Assembly: GCF_030818655.1 (NCBI RefSeq)
Contig: NZ_JAUTAN010000001.1
Coordinates: forward strand, 3,658,001-3,722,000
Reading direction: 5' to 3'
DNA: 64,000 nt
Origin: Nocardioides zeae
Lineage (GTDB): Bacteria; Actinomycetota; Actinomycetes; Propionibacteriales; Nocardioidaceae
The position numbers and the translations under genes are program-made. Below the pieces are notes generated by a model, which had not been told where the DNA came from, did not search any database, and worked only from the letters and a program-made list of their open reading frames with translations. Numbering within the stretch: the stretch's first letter is position 1; each line of letters starts with the position of its first letter. Of this stretch, positions 8,632-16,825 are shown in pieces.

Positions 8632-9120
8632 ATGCCGCCCCGCCCGCGCCGTACCGCCACCCGCACCCGTCCCCGGCCCGCCGACATGGTCGCGCCGCCC
8701 GGAGCGGTCGAGGTGTTCACCGATGGGGCGTGCTCCGGCAACCCCGGCCCCGGCGGGTGGGCGTGGGCGATCGACGAGGAGCGGTACGCCGCGGGCGGTG
8801 AGGCCGCGTCGACCAACCAGCGCATGGAGGTGCGGGCGGCCTACGAAGCGGTCCTGGCCAACCCGGGACCGCTGGTGGTGGTGAGCGACTCGACGTACGT
8901 CGTCAACTGCTTCCGCGACCGCTGGTGGGCGGGGTGGCTGCAGCGCGGCTGGACCAACAGCGCGCGGCAGCCGGTGGCGAACCGCGACCTGTGGGAGCCG
9001 CTCGTCGCGGAGGTCAACGCCCGCGGCGACGTGGCCTTCCGCTGGGTGAAGGGCCACTCGGGCAACCGGATGAACGACCTCGTCGACCGGCTCGCGGTGC
9101 AGGCGGCCAAGGAGGTCTGA
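8632..9120 (+). CDS. rnhA: Ribonuclease HI
   Basis: Degrades the RNA strand of RNA-DNA hybrids. 162 residues. Catalytic acids are seen in VFTDGACSGNPGPGGWA (Asp), TNQRMEVRAAYEAV (Glu), VVSDSTYVVNC (Asp) and GHSGNRMNDLVDRLA (His and Asp). The first 20 or so residues (PPRPRRTATRTRPRP) are basic and unstructured; the ATG at residue 19 (MVAPPGAVEVF) is an alternative start that would give a standard-length enzyme. Confidence 0.93.
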   Translation: MPPRPRRTATRTRPRPADMVAPPGAVEVFTDGACSGNPGPGGWAWAIDEERYAAGGEAASTNQRMEVRAAYEAVLANPGPLVVVSDSTYVVNCFRDRWWAGWLQRGWTNSARQPVANRDLWEPLVAEVNARGDVAFRWVKGHSGNRMNDLVDRLAVQAAKEV

Positions 9121-9175
9121 CCGCGGGCGGAAACCGGGGTGCGACGGCGCGGAGCCGACTGCGACACTGACGCCC

Positions 9176-10393
9176 ATGCGGCCCATCGTGCAGAGCAAGA
9201 AGCTTCAGAACGTGCGCTACGACGTGCGAGGTCCGATCCTCGTCGAGGCGCAGCGGCTCGAGGCGGAGGGCCACCGCATCCTCAAGCTCAACATCGGCAA
9301 CCCGGCGCCGTTCGGGTTCGAGGCGCCCCAGTCGATCGTCGCCGACATGGTGACGCACCTGCCGGACGCGCAGGGCTACTCCGACTCGCGCGGCATCTAC
9401 TCGGCGCGCACGGCGGTGGCGCAGTACTACCAGTCGCGGGGCCTCACGGACACCTCCGTCGACGACGTCTTCATCGGCAACGGCGTCTCCGAGATGATCT
9501 CGCTGGTGCTGCAGGCGTTCCTCGACGACGGCAACGAGGTGCTCGTCCCGGCGCCGGACTACCCGCTCTGGACGGGGGCCGTGACGCTCTGCGGCGGCAC
9601 GCCGGTGCACTACCGCTGCGACGAGGAGAACGGGTGGAACCCCGACCTCGCCGACATCGAGGCCAAGATCACGCCGAACACCCAGGCCCTCGTGATCATC
9701 AACCCGAACAACCCGACGGGCGCGGTCTACAGCGAGGAGACCGTCAAGGGCCTCGTCGACATCGCCCGGCGCCACGACCTCGTGCTGATGAGCGACGAGA
9801 TCTACGAGAAGATCCTCTTCGACGACGCGGTCCACCACCACACGGCGACGTACGCCGGCGACGACGTCCTCTGCCTCACCTTCTCCGGCCTGTCGAAGGC
9901 CTACCGGGTCTGCGGCTACCGCGCCGGCTGGGTGATGATCTCGGGCCCGAAGCACCTGGCGGAGGACTTCCTTGAGGGCCTGACCCTGCTGTCCAACATG
10001 CGCATGTGCGCGAACGTGCCGGCGCAGCACGCGATCCAGACGGCGCTGGGCGGCTACCAGTCGATCAGCGAGTACATCGGGCCCGGCGGCCGGTTCTACG
10101 AGCAGTCGAAGACCGCGTGGCGCCTGCTCAACGAGATCGAGGGCGTCAGCTGCGTGGAGCCGATGGGTGCGCTCTACTGCTTCCCGAAGCTCGACACGGA
10201 GATGTTCGGGATCACCGACGACCAGGAGTTCGTCATCGACCTGCTCCGGGCGAAGAAGCTGCTCGTCACCCACGGCACGGGCTTCAACTGGTTCGAGCCC
10301 GACCACTTCCGCCTCGTGACGCTGCCCGACGTCGACATGCTGACCGAGGCCATCGAGCGGATCGCCGACTTCCTCGCCACGCTGCGCCGCTGA
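9176..10393 (+). CDS. alaA: Pyridoxal-phosphate aminotransferase, AlaA type
   Basis: A class I/II aminotransferase of 405 residues. The N-terminus (IVQSKKLQNVRYDVRGPIL) and LKLNIGNPAPFGFEAP are diagnostic of the AlaA (YfbQ) branch, which makes alanine from pyruvate and glutamate. PLP contacts are visible: INPNNPTGAVYS, LMSDEIYEKILFD and the Schiff-base lysine in SGLSKAYRVCGYRAGW, with the carboxylate-binding Arg in HFRLVTLP. It stands alone and ends at a 71-bp palindrome shared with the 33.4-kb gap. AlaA assignment is by family motif; aspartate activity is possible. Confidence 0.85.
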   Translation: MRPIVQSKKLQNVRYDVRGPILVEAQRLEAEGHRILKLNIGNPAPFGFEAPQSIVADMVTHLPDAQGYSDSRGIYSARTAVAQYYQSRGLTDTSVDDVFIGNGVSEMISLVLQAFLDDGNEVLVPAPDYPLWTGAVTLCGGTPVHYRCDEENGWNPDLADIEAKITPNTQALVIINPNNPTGAVYSEETVKGLVDIARRHDLVLMSDEIYEKILFDDAVHHHTATYAGDDVLCLTFSGLSKAYRVCGYRAGWVMISGPKHLAEDFLEGLTLLSNMRMCANVPAQHAIQTALGGYQSISEYIGPGGRFYEQSKTAWRLLNEIEGVSCVEPMGALYCFPKLDTEMFGITDDQEFVIDLLRAKKLLVTHGTGFNWFEPDHFRLVTLPDVDMLTEAIERIADFLATLRR

Positions 10394-10429
10394 CCCCTCG
10401 GTCCCACCCGGGCCGGCCCCCTCTCCGGG

Positions 10430-10500
10430 GTAGTCCCTGACGTTCCGCACACGACACGCCGACGATCGCCGGCGACACGGTGCGAAACGTCAGGGACTAC
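10430..10500. repeat. 71-bp palindromic element, copy 1
   Basis: Starts GTAGTCCCTGACGTTCCGCA and ends with its complement TGCGAAACGTCAGGGACTAC. It is nearly the same as 33451-33521, in the same orientation and of equal length. It lies between convergent genes (alaA and fadH), where it could end both transcripts. Confidence 0.9.
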
Positions 10501-10515
10501 GACGGCGGTGGGAGC

Positions 10516-12597
10516 TCAGCCGGCGATCCCCGCCACGACGCGGGTGGCCTGCTCGATGGCGCGCTTCGCGTCGAGCTCCGCCGCGACGTCGGCCCCACCG
10601 ACGAGGTGCACCGCGGCGCTGCCGCCCGGGTACGCCGCAGCGCCGTCCAGCGCGTCGTACACGTCCCGCACGGACTCCTGCCCGGCGCACACGACGACGT
10701 GGTCCACGGCATACAGCCGCTGCTCCCCGTCGACCGTCACCCACAGGCCGTCGTCGTCGATGCGGTCGTAGGTCACGCCGGAGACCTGCACGACGCCCGA
10801 CTGCTTGAGCACGGCCCGGTGGGCCCAGCCGGAGGTCTTGCCCAGGCCCACGCCGATGGGCGTGGTCTTGCGCTGCAACAGGTAGACCTCGCGCACGACG
10901 GCGCGCGGCTTGGGCTCCGTCAGCCCGCCGCGGTCGAGGGCGGGGTCGCCGACGCCCCAGTGCGACTTCCACGTCGCGACGTCGTCGATGGACTCGGCCG
11001 GGTCGTGGGTGAGGAAGTGGGCGACGTCGACACCGATGCCGCCGGCACCGATGACGGCGACGCGCTGGCCGCAGGTGACGCGGCGGGCGAGCACGTCGGC
11101 GTACGAGACGGCCTTCGGGTGGTCCATCCCCGGGATGGCGGGCACCCGCGGCTCGACGCCGCTCGCGACGACGACCTCGTCGAAGCCCGCCAGGTCGTCG
11201 GGGGTCGCCGTGGTGCCGAGGCGCACGTCGACGCCGAGCACCTCGAGCCGGCGCGTGTAGTAGCGCAGCGTCTCCGCGAACTCCTCCTTGCCGGGGATCT
11301 GCATCGCGAGCTGGAACTGCCCACCGAGGTGGGGGTTGCGCTCGAAGAGGGTGACGGCGAAGCCGCGCTCCGCGGCCGACACGGCGGCCGCCAGACCGGC
11401 GGGTCCGGCGCCGACGATGGCGACGGTGCGGCGGGTCCGCGTGGGGCTGAGCACCAGCGTCGTCTCGCGGCACGCCCGCGGGTTGACGAGGCACGACGAC
11501 AACTTGTTGCTGAAGATGTGGTCGAGGCAGGCCTGGTTGCAGGCGATGCACGTGTTGATCTCGTCGGCCCGCCCGGCGGCCGCCTTGGCGACGAGCGCGG
11601 CATCGGCGAGGAACGGTCGCGCCAGCGAGACGAGGTCGGCCTCCCCGGCGGCGAGGATGTCCTCGGCCACCTCCGGGGTGTTGATGCGGTTCGACGCGCA
11701 CACCGGGGTGGCGATGCCGGACGCCCGCAGCGCGGCCCGGAGCCGGGCGGTGGAGTCGCGCCACGCGGCGCGTGGGACCTGCGTGATGATCGTCGGCACC
11801 CGGGCCTCGTGCCAGCCGATGCCCGTGTTGAAGACGTCGACGCCGGCCTCGACGAGCGCGTGGGCCAGCTCGACGGTCTCCTCCCACGTCTGCCCGTCCT
11901 CGACGAGGTCGAGGAGCGAGATGCGGTAGTCGAGCAGGAAGTCGTCGCCGACGAGCTCCCGGGTGCGGCGCACGACCTCGATCGGGAAGCGCATCCGCTT
12001 CGCGGCGCTGCCGCCCCAGCGGTCGGTGCGGTCGTTGGTGCGCGCGGCGAGGAACTGGTTGATGAGGTAGCCCTCGGAGCCCATCACCTCGACGCCGTCG
12101 TACCCCGCCCGCTGCGCCAGCCGCGCCGCCCGCGCGAAGTCGCTCGCCGTGCGGTCGACCGCCTTCGTGCTGAGCGCGGTGGGCCGGAACGGCGTGATGG
12201 GGCTCTGGCGGCGCGACGCGCCGACGTTGAGCGGGTGGTAGCCGTAGCGGCCGGCGTGCACCAGCTGCAGCACGATCTTCGCGTCGTGCTCGTGCACCGC
12301 GTCGGTCACCTGCACGTGGCGCGCGGCCTGCAGCCGGCTCGTCATCTCCGAGCCCACCGGCTTCAGCCAGCCTCGCTTGTTGGGCGCGTAGCCGCCGGTC
12401 ACGATCAGCCCGACCCCGCCGGCGGCGCGCTCGGCGAAGTAGGCCGCCAGCTTGCCGATGTTCCAGAACCCGTCCTCGAGCCCGGTGTGCATGGACCCCA
12501 TGACGCTGCGGTTGCGCAGCGTGACGCTGCCGCGCCCGTGCGCCGTGGGGACGGTGAGCGGGCTGAGGAAGGTGGGGTACGCCGTGGGTGCGGTCAT
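10516..12597 (-). CDS. fadH: NADPH-dependent 2,4-dienoyl-CoA reductase
   Basis: A 693-residue flavoprotein of the old yellow enzyme/FadH family, needed to degrade unsaturated fatty acids. An N-terminal FMN barrel (MGSMHTGLEDG, QLVHAGRYGYHP, YDGVEVMGSEGYLINQFLAARTNDRTDRWGG) is followed by the iron-sulfur cysteines in CIACNQACLDHIFSNK and CLVNPRAC. An FAD/NADPH half follows, with VAIVGAGPAGLAAAVSAAERG and VAVIGAGGIGVDVAHFL. Full length. Its ATG overlaps the stop of the PadR gene upstream (ATGA), so the two are co-transcribed and translationally coupled. Confidence 0.93.
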   Translation of the reverse strand: MTAPTAYPTFLSPLTVPTAHGRGSVTLRNRSVMGSMHTGLEDGFWNIGKLAAYFAERAAGGVGLIVTGGYAPNKRGWLKPVGSEMTSRLQAARHVQVTDAVHEHDAKIVLQLVHAGRYGYHPLNVGASRRQSPITPFRPTALSTKAVDRTASDFARAARLAQRAGYDGVEVMGSEGYLINQFLAARTNDRTDRWGGSAAKRMRFPIEVVRRTRELVGDDFLLDYRISLLDLVEDGQTWEETVELAHALVEAGVDVFNTGIGWHEARVPTIITQVPRAAWRDSTARLRAALRASGIATPVCASNRINTPEVAEDILAAGEADLVSLARPFLADAALVAKAAAGRADEINTCIACNQACLDHIFSNKLSSCLVNPRACRETTLVLSPTRTRRTVAIVGAGPAGLAAAVSAAERGFAVTLFERNPHLGGQFQLAMQIPGKEEFAETLRYYTRRLEVLGVDVRLGTTATPDDLAGFDEVVVASGVEPRVPAIPGMDHPKAVSYADVLARRVTCGQRVAVIGAGGIGVDVAHFLTHDPAESIDDVATWKSHWGVGDPALDRGGLTEPKPRAVVREVYLLQRKTTPIGVGLGKTSGWAHRAVLKQSGVVQVSGVTYDRIDDDGLWVTVDGEQRLYAVDHVVVCAGQESVRDVYDALDGAAAYPGGSAAVHLVGGADVAAELDAKRAIEQATRVVAGIAG

Positions 12598-13175
12598 CGG
12601 GACTCCTCGCGGTCGGTCTCGGGATGGGGATCAGGGGTGCTCGGCGCCCCGTGCGCCGTCAGGTACTCGTCGAGCCACGTGACCCAGAACCGCTCCATGA
12701 GCAGCCCTCCGCGGAGCACGAGCCAGCGGTCGAGGGCGGGCCCGGCGAGGGCGTCCGGGTCGGGGAACTGCTCGGCCGCCATGGCCTCGAAGGTGCGGAG
12801 CCGCGCCCGGTGCTCCTCCCGCCGGACGGCGAGGTGGGCGAGCACGGCCGCACGGTCGCCGTACGCCGCGCCGCGCATCTTCACCGCCACCTCGTCGCGC
12901 AGCGGTCCGGGCGAGGTCGGCGTCGCCAGCCACTCGGCGAGCACCTTCGCGCCGACGGGGGAGACGGCGTAGACCTTCTTGTCGGGCCGCCCGGTCTGGG
13001 TGACCGTCTCGACGTCGACCCAGCCGTCGTCGGCCATGCGACCCAGCGTCCGGTAGATCTGCTGGTGGCTGGCCTGCCAGAAGTTGCCGAGGGTGCGCTC
13101 GAAGCGCTGGGTGAGCTCGAGGCCCGAGCCGCCGCGCTCGCGCAGCGCCACGAGGAGCACGTGTTCGAGGGCCAT
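12594..13175 (-). CDS. PadR family transcriptional regulator
   Basis: 193 residues from ATG 13175 (MALEHVLLVALRERGGSG), the usual PadR start; an upstream in-frame ATG at 13211 would run the frame through the operator region, so it was not used. The winged helix has SHQQIYRTLGRMADDGWVD and RPDKKVYAVSPVGAKVL. A C-terminal helical Vir_act_alpha_C dimerisation part follows (RTFEAMAAEQFPDPDA). PadR proteins repress neighbouring genes and release DNA on binding small aromatic or lipid-like ligands. It probably controls itself and fadH through the two palindromes at 13192-13220. Confidence 0.88.
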   Translation of the reverse strand: MALEHVLLVALRERGGSGLELTQRFERTLGNFWQASHQQIYRTLGRMADDGWVDVETVTQTGRPDKKVYAVSPVGAKVLAEWLATPTSPGPLRDEVAVKMRGAAYGDRAAVLAHLAVRREEHRARLRTFEAMAAEQFPDPDALAGPALDRWLVLRGGLLMERFWVTWLDEYLTAHGAPSTPDPHPETDREESR

Positions 13176-13191
13176 GTGCGGAAGCGTGCCA

Positions 13192-13220
13192 TGCAACGCG
13201 TTGCAGTGCAACTGGTTGCA
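13192..13220. promoter_or_regulatory. Tandem palindromic operators before padR-fadH
   Basis: TGCAACGCGTTGCA (13192-13205) and TGCAACTGGTTGCA (13207-13220) are two 14-bp palindromes with identical TGCAAC arms and centres 15 bp apart. They sit 17-45 bp before the PadR start. The arrangement fits cooperative binding of the dimeric PadR protein as autorepressor. Confidence 0.65.
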
Positions 13221-13234
13221 AGCACGTCCCTCTC

Positions 13235-13289
13235 CCCGGGTCGTGGTGTCAGGCGCACGCTTTCCGCAGGCCTCACACCACGACCCGGG
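13235..13289. repeat. TCGTGG-family intergenic palindrome (inverted orientation)
   Basis: Same arms as the 4148 copy (CCCGGGTCGTGGTG / CACCACGACCCGGG), but the loop carries TTTCCGCAGG, the complement of the usual CCTGCGGAAA, so this copy is inverted. It lies between the divergent PadR and SMR genes, so here a terminator role would be odd. Confidence 0.85.
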
Positions 13290-13353
13290 GACGGGGAGCG
13301 GGGGGACGCAGTGGTGTCACCTCCCCGCAACACGCATGGGCCACCATGCGCCC

Positions 13354-13668
13354 ATGGCCTGGATCGTGCTCGTCCTGTCGGGGTGCCTCGAAGCGGTGTG
13401 GGCGACCGCCCTCTCACGCTCGGAGGGCCTGACCCGCCTGGTGCCCTCCGTCGTCTTCGCCGTCTCCGTGGTCGCCAGCATGGTCGGCCTCGCGTGGGCG
13501 ATGCGGACGCTGCCGGTGGGCACGTCCTACGCGGTGTGGGTCGGGATCGGTGCGGCGCTCACCGCGTCGTACGCCATGGCCACCGGCGCCGAGGCCTTCT
13601 CGGCGGTGCGCGCGCTCCTGCTGCTGGGCATCGTCGCCTGCGTCATCGGTCTCAAGCTCGCCCACTGA
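13354..13668 (+). CDS. SMR family transporter, Gdx/SugE type
   Basis: A 104-residue, four-helix small multidrug resistance protein. The N-terminal helix has the essential glutamate in SGCLEAVWATALSRSEGLTR, whose WATALxxSEG pattern marks the Gdx (guanidinium exporter, formerly SugE) branch rather than EmrE. It works as an antiparallel dimer exchanging guanidinium for protons in the inner membrane. An in-frame ATG 18 bp upstream is possible. No guanidine riboswitch was recognised upstream. Confidence 0.87.
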   Translation: MAWIVLVLSGCLEAVWATALSRSEGLTRLVPSVVFAVSVVASMVGLAWAMRTLPVGTSYAVWVGIGAALTASYAMATGAEAFSAVRALLLLGIVACVIGLKLAH

Positions 13669-13696
13669 GCCCGGCCCGGGGAGGCCCTCGCGACCG

Positions 13697-13713
13697 TGAC
13701 AGTGAACCTGTCA
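13697..13713. promoter_or_regulatory. 17-bp operator candidate TGACAG-N5-CTGTCA
   Basis: A perfect 6-bp-arm inverted repeat 10 bp before the racemase ATG. A near-identical 17-mer (TGACAGTAATGGTGTCA) lies at 22314 before the thiolase operon. The symmetry suits a TetR-type lipid-responsive repressor, though the binding protein is not known. Confidence 0.55.
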
Positions 13714-13723
13714 TGATCCGTCC

Positions 13724-14887
13724 ATGCCACTCACGCTGGGACAGGGAACGGGGCCGCTCGCCGGCCTGAAGGTCGTCGAGCTCGCGGGGATCGGGCCGGG
13801 CCCGCACGCCTGCATGATCCTCGCGGACCTCGGTGCCGACGTCATCCGCATCGACCGCCCGGGCGGAGGCGCCCTGTCGGTCGTCGCCGACCCGCGCCAC
13901 GACCTGCTCACCCGCGGGCGGCCCAGCGTGGCGGCGAACCTCAAGGACCCGATCGCCCGCGACACCGTGCTCGACCTCGTCGCCGAGGCGGACGTGCTCG
14001 TCGAGGGCCTGCGGCCCGGGGTGACCGAGCGGCTCGGGCTCGGTCCCGACGACTGCCTCGCGCGCAACCCGCGGCTCGTCTACGGACGGATGACCGGCTG
14101 GGGCCAGACGGGCCCGCTCGCCCACGCGGCCGGCCACGACATGGACTACATCGCCATCACCGGCGCCCTCCACGGGCTGGGCCAGGACAAGGCCCGCCCG
14201 CACTTCCCGAGCAATCTCGTCGGCGACTTCGGCGGCGGCTCGACCTACCTCGTCATCGGCATCCTGGCCGCCCTGGTCGAGCGCGGCATCAGCGGCAAGG
14301 GCCAGGTCGTCGACGCCGCGATCGTCGACGGCACCGCCCACCTCAACGCCATGGCCTCCGCCATGCTGGCCGGCGGCGGCTTCACCGAGGAGCGCGCCGC
14401 CAACCTGCTCGACGGCGGCATCCCCTACTACGACATCTACGAGACCGCCGACGGCGAGCACCTCGCGGTCGGGGCGCTCGAGCCGCAGTTCTTCGACGAG
14501 CTCGTGACACGCCTCGGCATCAAGGAGCAGGCGCCGACCCAGGCCGAGCTCGGCCGGTACGACGAGCTGCGCACCCTCATCGCCGACACCATCCGCTCGC
14601 GGACCCGCGCCGAGTGGACCGAGGTGTTCGACGGCACCGACGCGTGCGTCGCGCCGATCCTGCGCATGAGCGAGGCCCCGGAGCACCCGCACGTCGCCGC
14701 CCGGGAGATCTTCGTCGAGCGCGACGGCGTCGTGCAGCCGGCGCCGGCCCCCCGGTTCTCGCGGACGGCGCCGACGCTGACCCTGAGCCCCCACCGCGCC
14801 GGCGCCTACACCCGCGAGGCGCTCGCGGCGTGGGGCGTCGCCGACGTCGACGGGCTGATCGACTCGGGAGCGTTCGTCCAGGCCTGA
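13724..14887 (+). CDS. Alpha-methylacyl-CoA racemase (CoA-transferase family III)
   Basis: A 387-residue enzyme that interconverts (2R)- and (2S)-2-methylacyl-CoA, needed before branched or sterol side chains enter beta-oxidation. N-terminal GPLAGLKVVELAGIGPGPHACMILADLGADVIRID is the family signature. Residues matching the M. tuberculosis Mcr catalytic set are visible: His in AAGHDMDYIAITG, Asp in LVGDFGGGSTYL and Glu in VGALEPQFFDEL. The gene has its own upstream operator candidate and is followed by a permease 55 bp downstream. Confidence 0.9.
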   Translation: MPLTLGQGTGPLAGLKVVELAGIGPGPHACMILADLGADVIRIDRPGGGALSVVADPRHDLLTRGRPSVAANLKDPIARDTVLDLVAEADVLVEGLRPGVTERLGLGPDDCLARNPRLVYGRMTGWGQTGPLAHAAGHDMDYIAITGALHGLGQDKARPHFPSNLVGDFGGGSTYLVIGILAALVERGISGKGQVVDAAIVDGTAHLNAMASAMLAGGGFTEERAANLLDGGIPYYDIYETADGEHLAVGALEPQFFDELVTRLGIKEQAPTQAELGRYDELRTLIADTIRSRTRAEWTEVFDGTDACVAPILRMSEAPEHPHVAAREIFVERDGVVQPAPAPRFSRTAPTLTLSPHRAGAYTREALAAWGVADVDGLIDSGAFVQA

Positions 14888-14942
14888 GTGCCGGTGGCGG
14901 GGGTGACGCCGGCGGCGCCCCCGGCCCTGGCACCCTTGCCCG

Positions 14943-16208
14943 GTGATCCTGCTCGCCGCCGCCGTGGTCGCCGCCGGGGCCTGCCTCGTCGCGGCGCTCG
15001 TGCTCGACGGCGTCCGACAGCTGGTGGTCGGCGTGCTGGCCGCCGGGCTGGTGCTCGGCGTCGGTGCCGTCAGTCCCGACCACGCCGAGCGGGCGGTGCT
15101 CGACCTGCTGCCGGTCGTGGGCTACCTCGTGGCGATCCTCGTGCTGGCCACGCTGGTCGAGCGCGGCGGCGTCTTCGCCTGGCTCGGCGGGATCGTCGCG
15201 GCCGGCGCCCGCCGCGCGGCCGACCCCGGCCGGCGGCTCGTGCTCCTCGCCGTGCTCACGGCGGCGGTGGTCACGGCGCTGCTCACCCTCGACGCCACGG
15301 TCGTGCTGCTGGCGCCGGTGCTCGCGCTGGCGGCCCGGGGCCTCGGTCGCGACCCCTGGCCGCTGGACCTCGCCTCGGTGCGCCTCGCCAACACCGCGTC
15401 GATCCTGCTGCCGGTCTCCAACCTCACCAACCTCGTCGCCTTCGACGCCGCCGGGCTGACGTTCCTCCACTTCACGTTGCTGATGGCGCCGGCGTGGCTC
15501 GTGGTCGTCGCGGCCGAGCACGTCGTCGTACGCCGCGCACAGCGCCCGGCCGCCGTCACGCCCGTGGCGACGGTGGCCCCCGTGGCGGTCCCGCGCCCCG
15601 ACCGGCTCACCCTCGTCGTGCTCGGCGTGACACTGGCGGTGATCGTGGTCGGCGGCCAGCTCCACCTCGAGCCGGTGTGGCCGGCGCTGGCGGCGGCCGT
15701 GGTGCTGGGGGTGCGCGCGGCGCTCACCCGTCGCCCGGGCCTGCGGCTCGCCCCGACGCGGCTCCTCGCTGCGGGGCAGGTGCCCTTCGCCGTCTTCGTG
15801 CTCTGCTGGGCGATCGCCGTGACGGCCCTGGCCGACCGTGGCGGCGCCGACCTCCTCGACCGGCTGCTGCCCGACGGCACGGGCGTCGGCAGCCTCGTGG
15901 TCGTGGCGCTCGTGGCAATGGTGGCCGCCAACCTGCTCAACAACCTCCCGGCGACGCTGCTGCTCGTGCCGCTGGCGGCACCCGTCGGGCCCGAGGCCGT
16001 GCTCGCGGTGCTCGTCGGGGTCGGGGTGGGCGCGAGCGCGACGTACGCCGGCTCCCTGGCCAACCTCCTCTGGCTCCGCAATCCCGCCCTGGAGCACCCG
16101 GCGGACGTGGGCCGGCGCTTCCACGCGGCGGGCCTCCTCGTCACGCCCGTGCTCGTCGTGGTCGCGACGGCCGTCATGGCCGGCACGGCGGCGCTCGTCG
16201 GCACCTGA
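14943..16208 (+). CDS. SLC13/ArsB-like anion permease
   Basis: A 421-residue membrane protein with roughly 11-12 hydrophobic segments and the paired motifs of the ion-transporter superfamily: LLTLDATVVLLAPV and NTASILLPVSNLTNLVAF in the first half, NLLNNLPATLLLVPLA and GASATYAGSLANLLW in the second. These inverted-repeat motifs are shared by ArsB arsenite pumps and NhaD/Arsenical transporters. No arsenic gene is nearby, so the substrate is open. Confidence 0.8.
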   Translation: MILLAAAVVAAGACLVAALVLDGVRQLVVGVLAAGLVLGVGAVSPDHAERAVLDLLPVVGYLVAILVLATLVERGGVFAWLGGIVAAGARRAADPGRRLVLLAVLTAAVVTALLTLDATVVLLAPVLALAARGLGRDPWPLDLASVRLANTASILLPVSNLTNLVAFDAAGLTFLHFTLLMAPAWLVVVAAEHVVVRRAQRPAAVTPVATVAPVAVPRPDRLTLVVLGVTLAVIVVGGQLHLEPVWPALAAAVVLGVRAALTRRPGLRLAPTRLLAAGQVPFAVFVLCWAIAVTALADRGGADLLDRLLPDGTGVGSLVVVALVAMVAANLLNNLPATLLLVPLAAPVGPEAVLAVLVGVGVGASATYAGSLANLLWLRNPALEHPADVGRRFHAAGLLVTPVLVVVATAVMAGTAALVGT

Positions 16209-16210
16209 GC

Positions 16211-16255
16211 GTCGTGGCCTCAGCGCCCCGTTTTCCGGCGCGCTGAGGCCACGAC
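16211..16255. repeat. Palindrome related to the TCGTGG family, overlapping the tetR 3' end
   Basis: GTCGTGGCCTCAGCGC pairs with GCGCTGAGGCCACGAC around a TTTTCC loop. It lies between convergent genes and its right half encodes the last residues of the TetR protein, so one arm is coding. Confidence 0.85.
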
Positions 16256-16810
16256 CGCGGTGGCCACGTCGCGCGCGGCGCTCGCCGACACGTGCCCGTC
16301 GCGCAGCCGCATCGCGAGGTCGCCCGACACCACGAGCAGCAGCGACGACGCGAGCTCGTCGGCCCCCGCCTCGCCGACCACGGGCACGGCCAGCGCCCGC
16401 AGCCGGGTGCGCAGCTCGTCGGTGTCGCGCGCGAGGGCGGCGGCCAGGGGGGCCGGGGGGTCGGCGTGCTCCGCCGCGCTGCCGAGGAACGCGCACCACC
16501 GGGCGCCGTCGGGCCGCGACCGGAAGGTCTCGAGGGCGTCGAAGACCGCCAGCAGGCGGGCCTCGTCGTCGGGCGCCGCCGCCACGGCGGCCTCCCAGGT
16601 GAGCAGCCACGTGTCGAGGCGGCGCTCCAGGGCGGCGACGAGCAGGCCGTCCTTGCTGCCGAACGCGCGGTAGAGCGTCGCCGGTGACACCCCGGCCAGC
16701 GCGAGCACCTCGTCGACCGGCGTGGCGGTCACGCCCCGGCGGAAGAGCAGCTGGTCGGCGGCGTCGAGCAGCTTCTTCTCGGTGCTCGCTCGGCTGGCCA
16801 CGGGTCCCAC
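16220..16810 (-). CDS. TetR family transcriptional regulator
   Basis: 196 residues. The N-terminal HTH is clear (TEKKLLDAADQLLFRRGVTATPVDEVLALAGVS then PATLYRAFGSKDGLL). The ligand-binding domain is unclassified helical sequence. It is divergent from the MFS gene at 16826, with only 15 bp between start codons, the usual layout for a local repressor of an efflux pump. The stop codon lies inside a hairpin shared with the permease upstream. Confidence 0.88.
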   Translation of the reverse strand: MGPVASRASTEKKLLDAADQLLFRRGVTATPVDEVLALAGVSPATLYRAFGSKDGLLVAALERRLDTWLLTWEAAVAAAPDDEARLLAVFDALETFRSRPDGARWCAFLGSAAEHADPPAPLAAALARDTDELRTRLRALAVPVVGEAGADELASSLLLVVSGDLAMRLRDGHVSASAARDVATAVVASARRKTGR

Positions 16811-16825
16811 CCTAGACTCGGCAAA

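Noticed and set aside
13176..13211. Upstream ATG of the PadR gene (13211)
   Set aside because: It would translate the operator palindrome; the family start MALEHVLL lies at 13175.
13290..13353. Guanidine riboswitch before the Gdx-type SMR gene
   Set aside because: Gdx genes often have one, but neither the ykkC core nor the paired ACGR hairpins of the mini-ykkC type could be found in this 64-bp gap.
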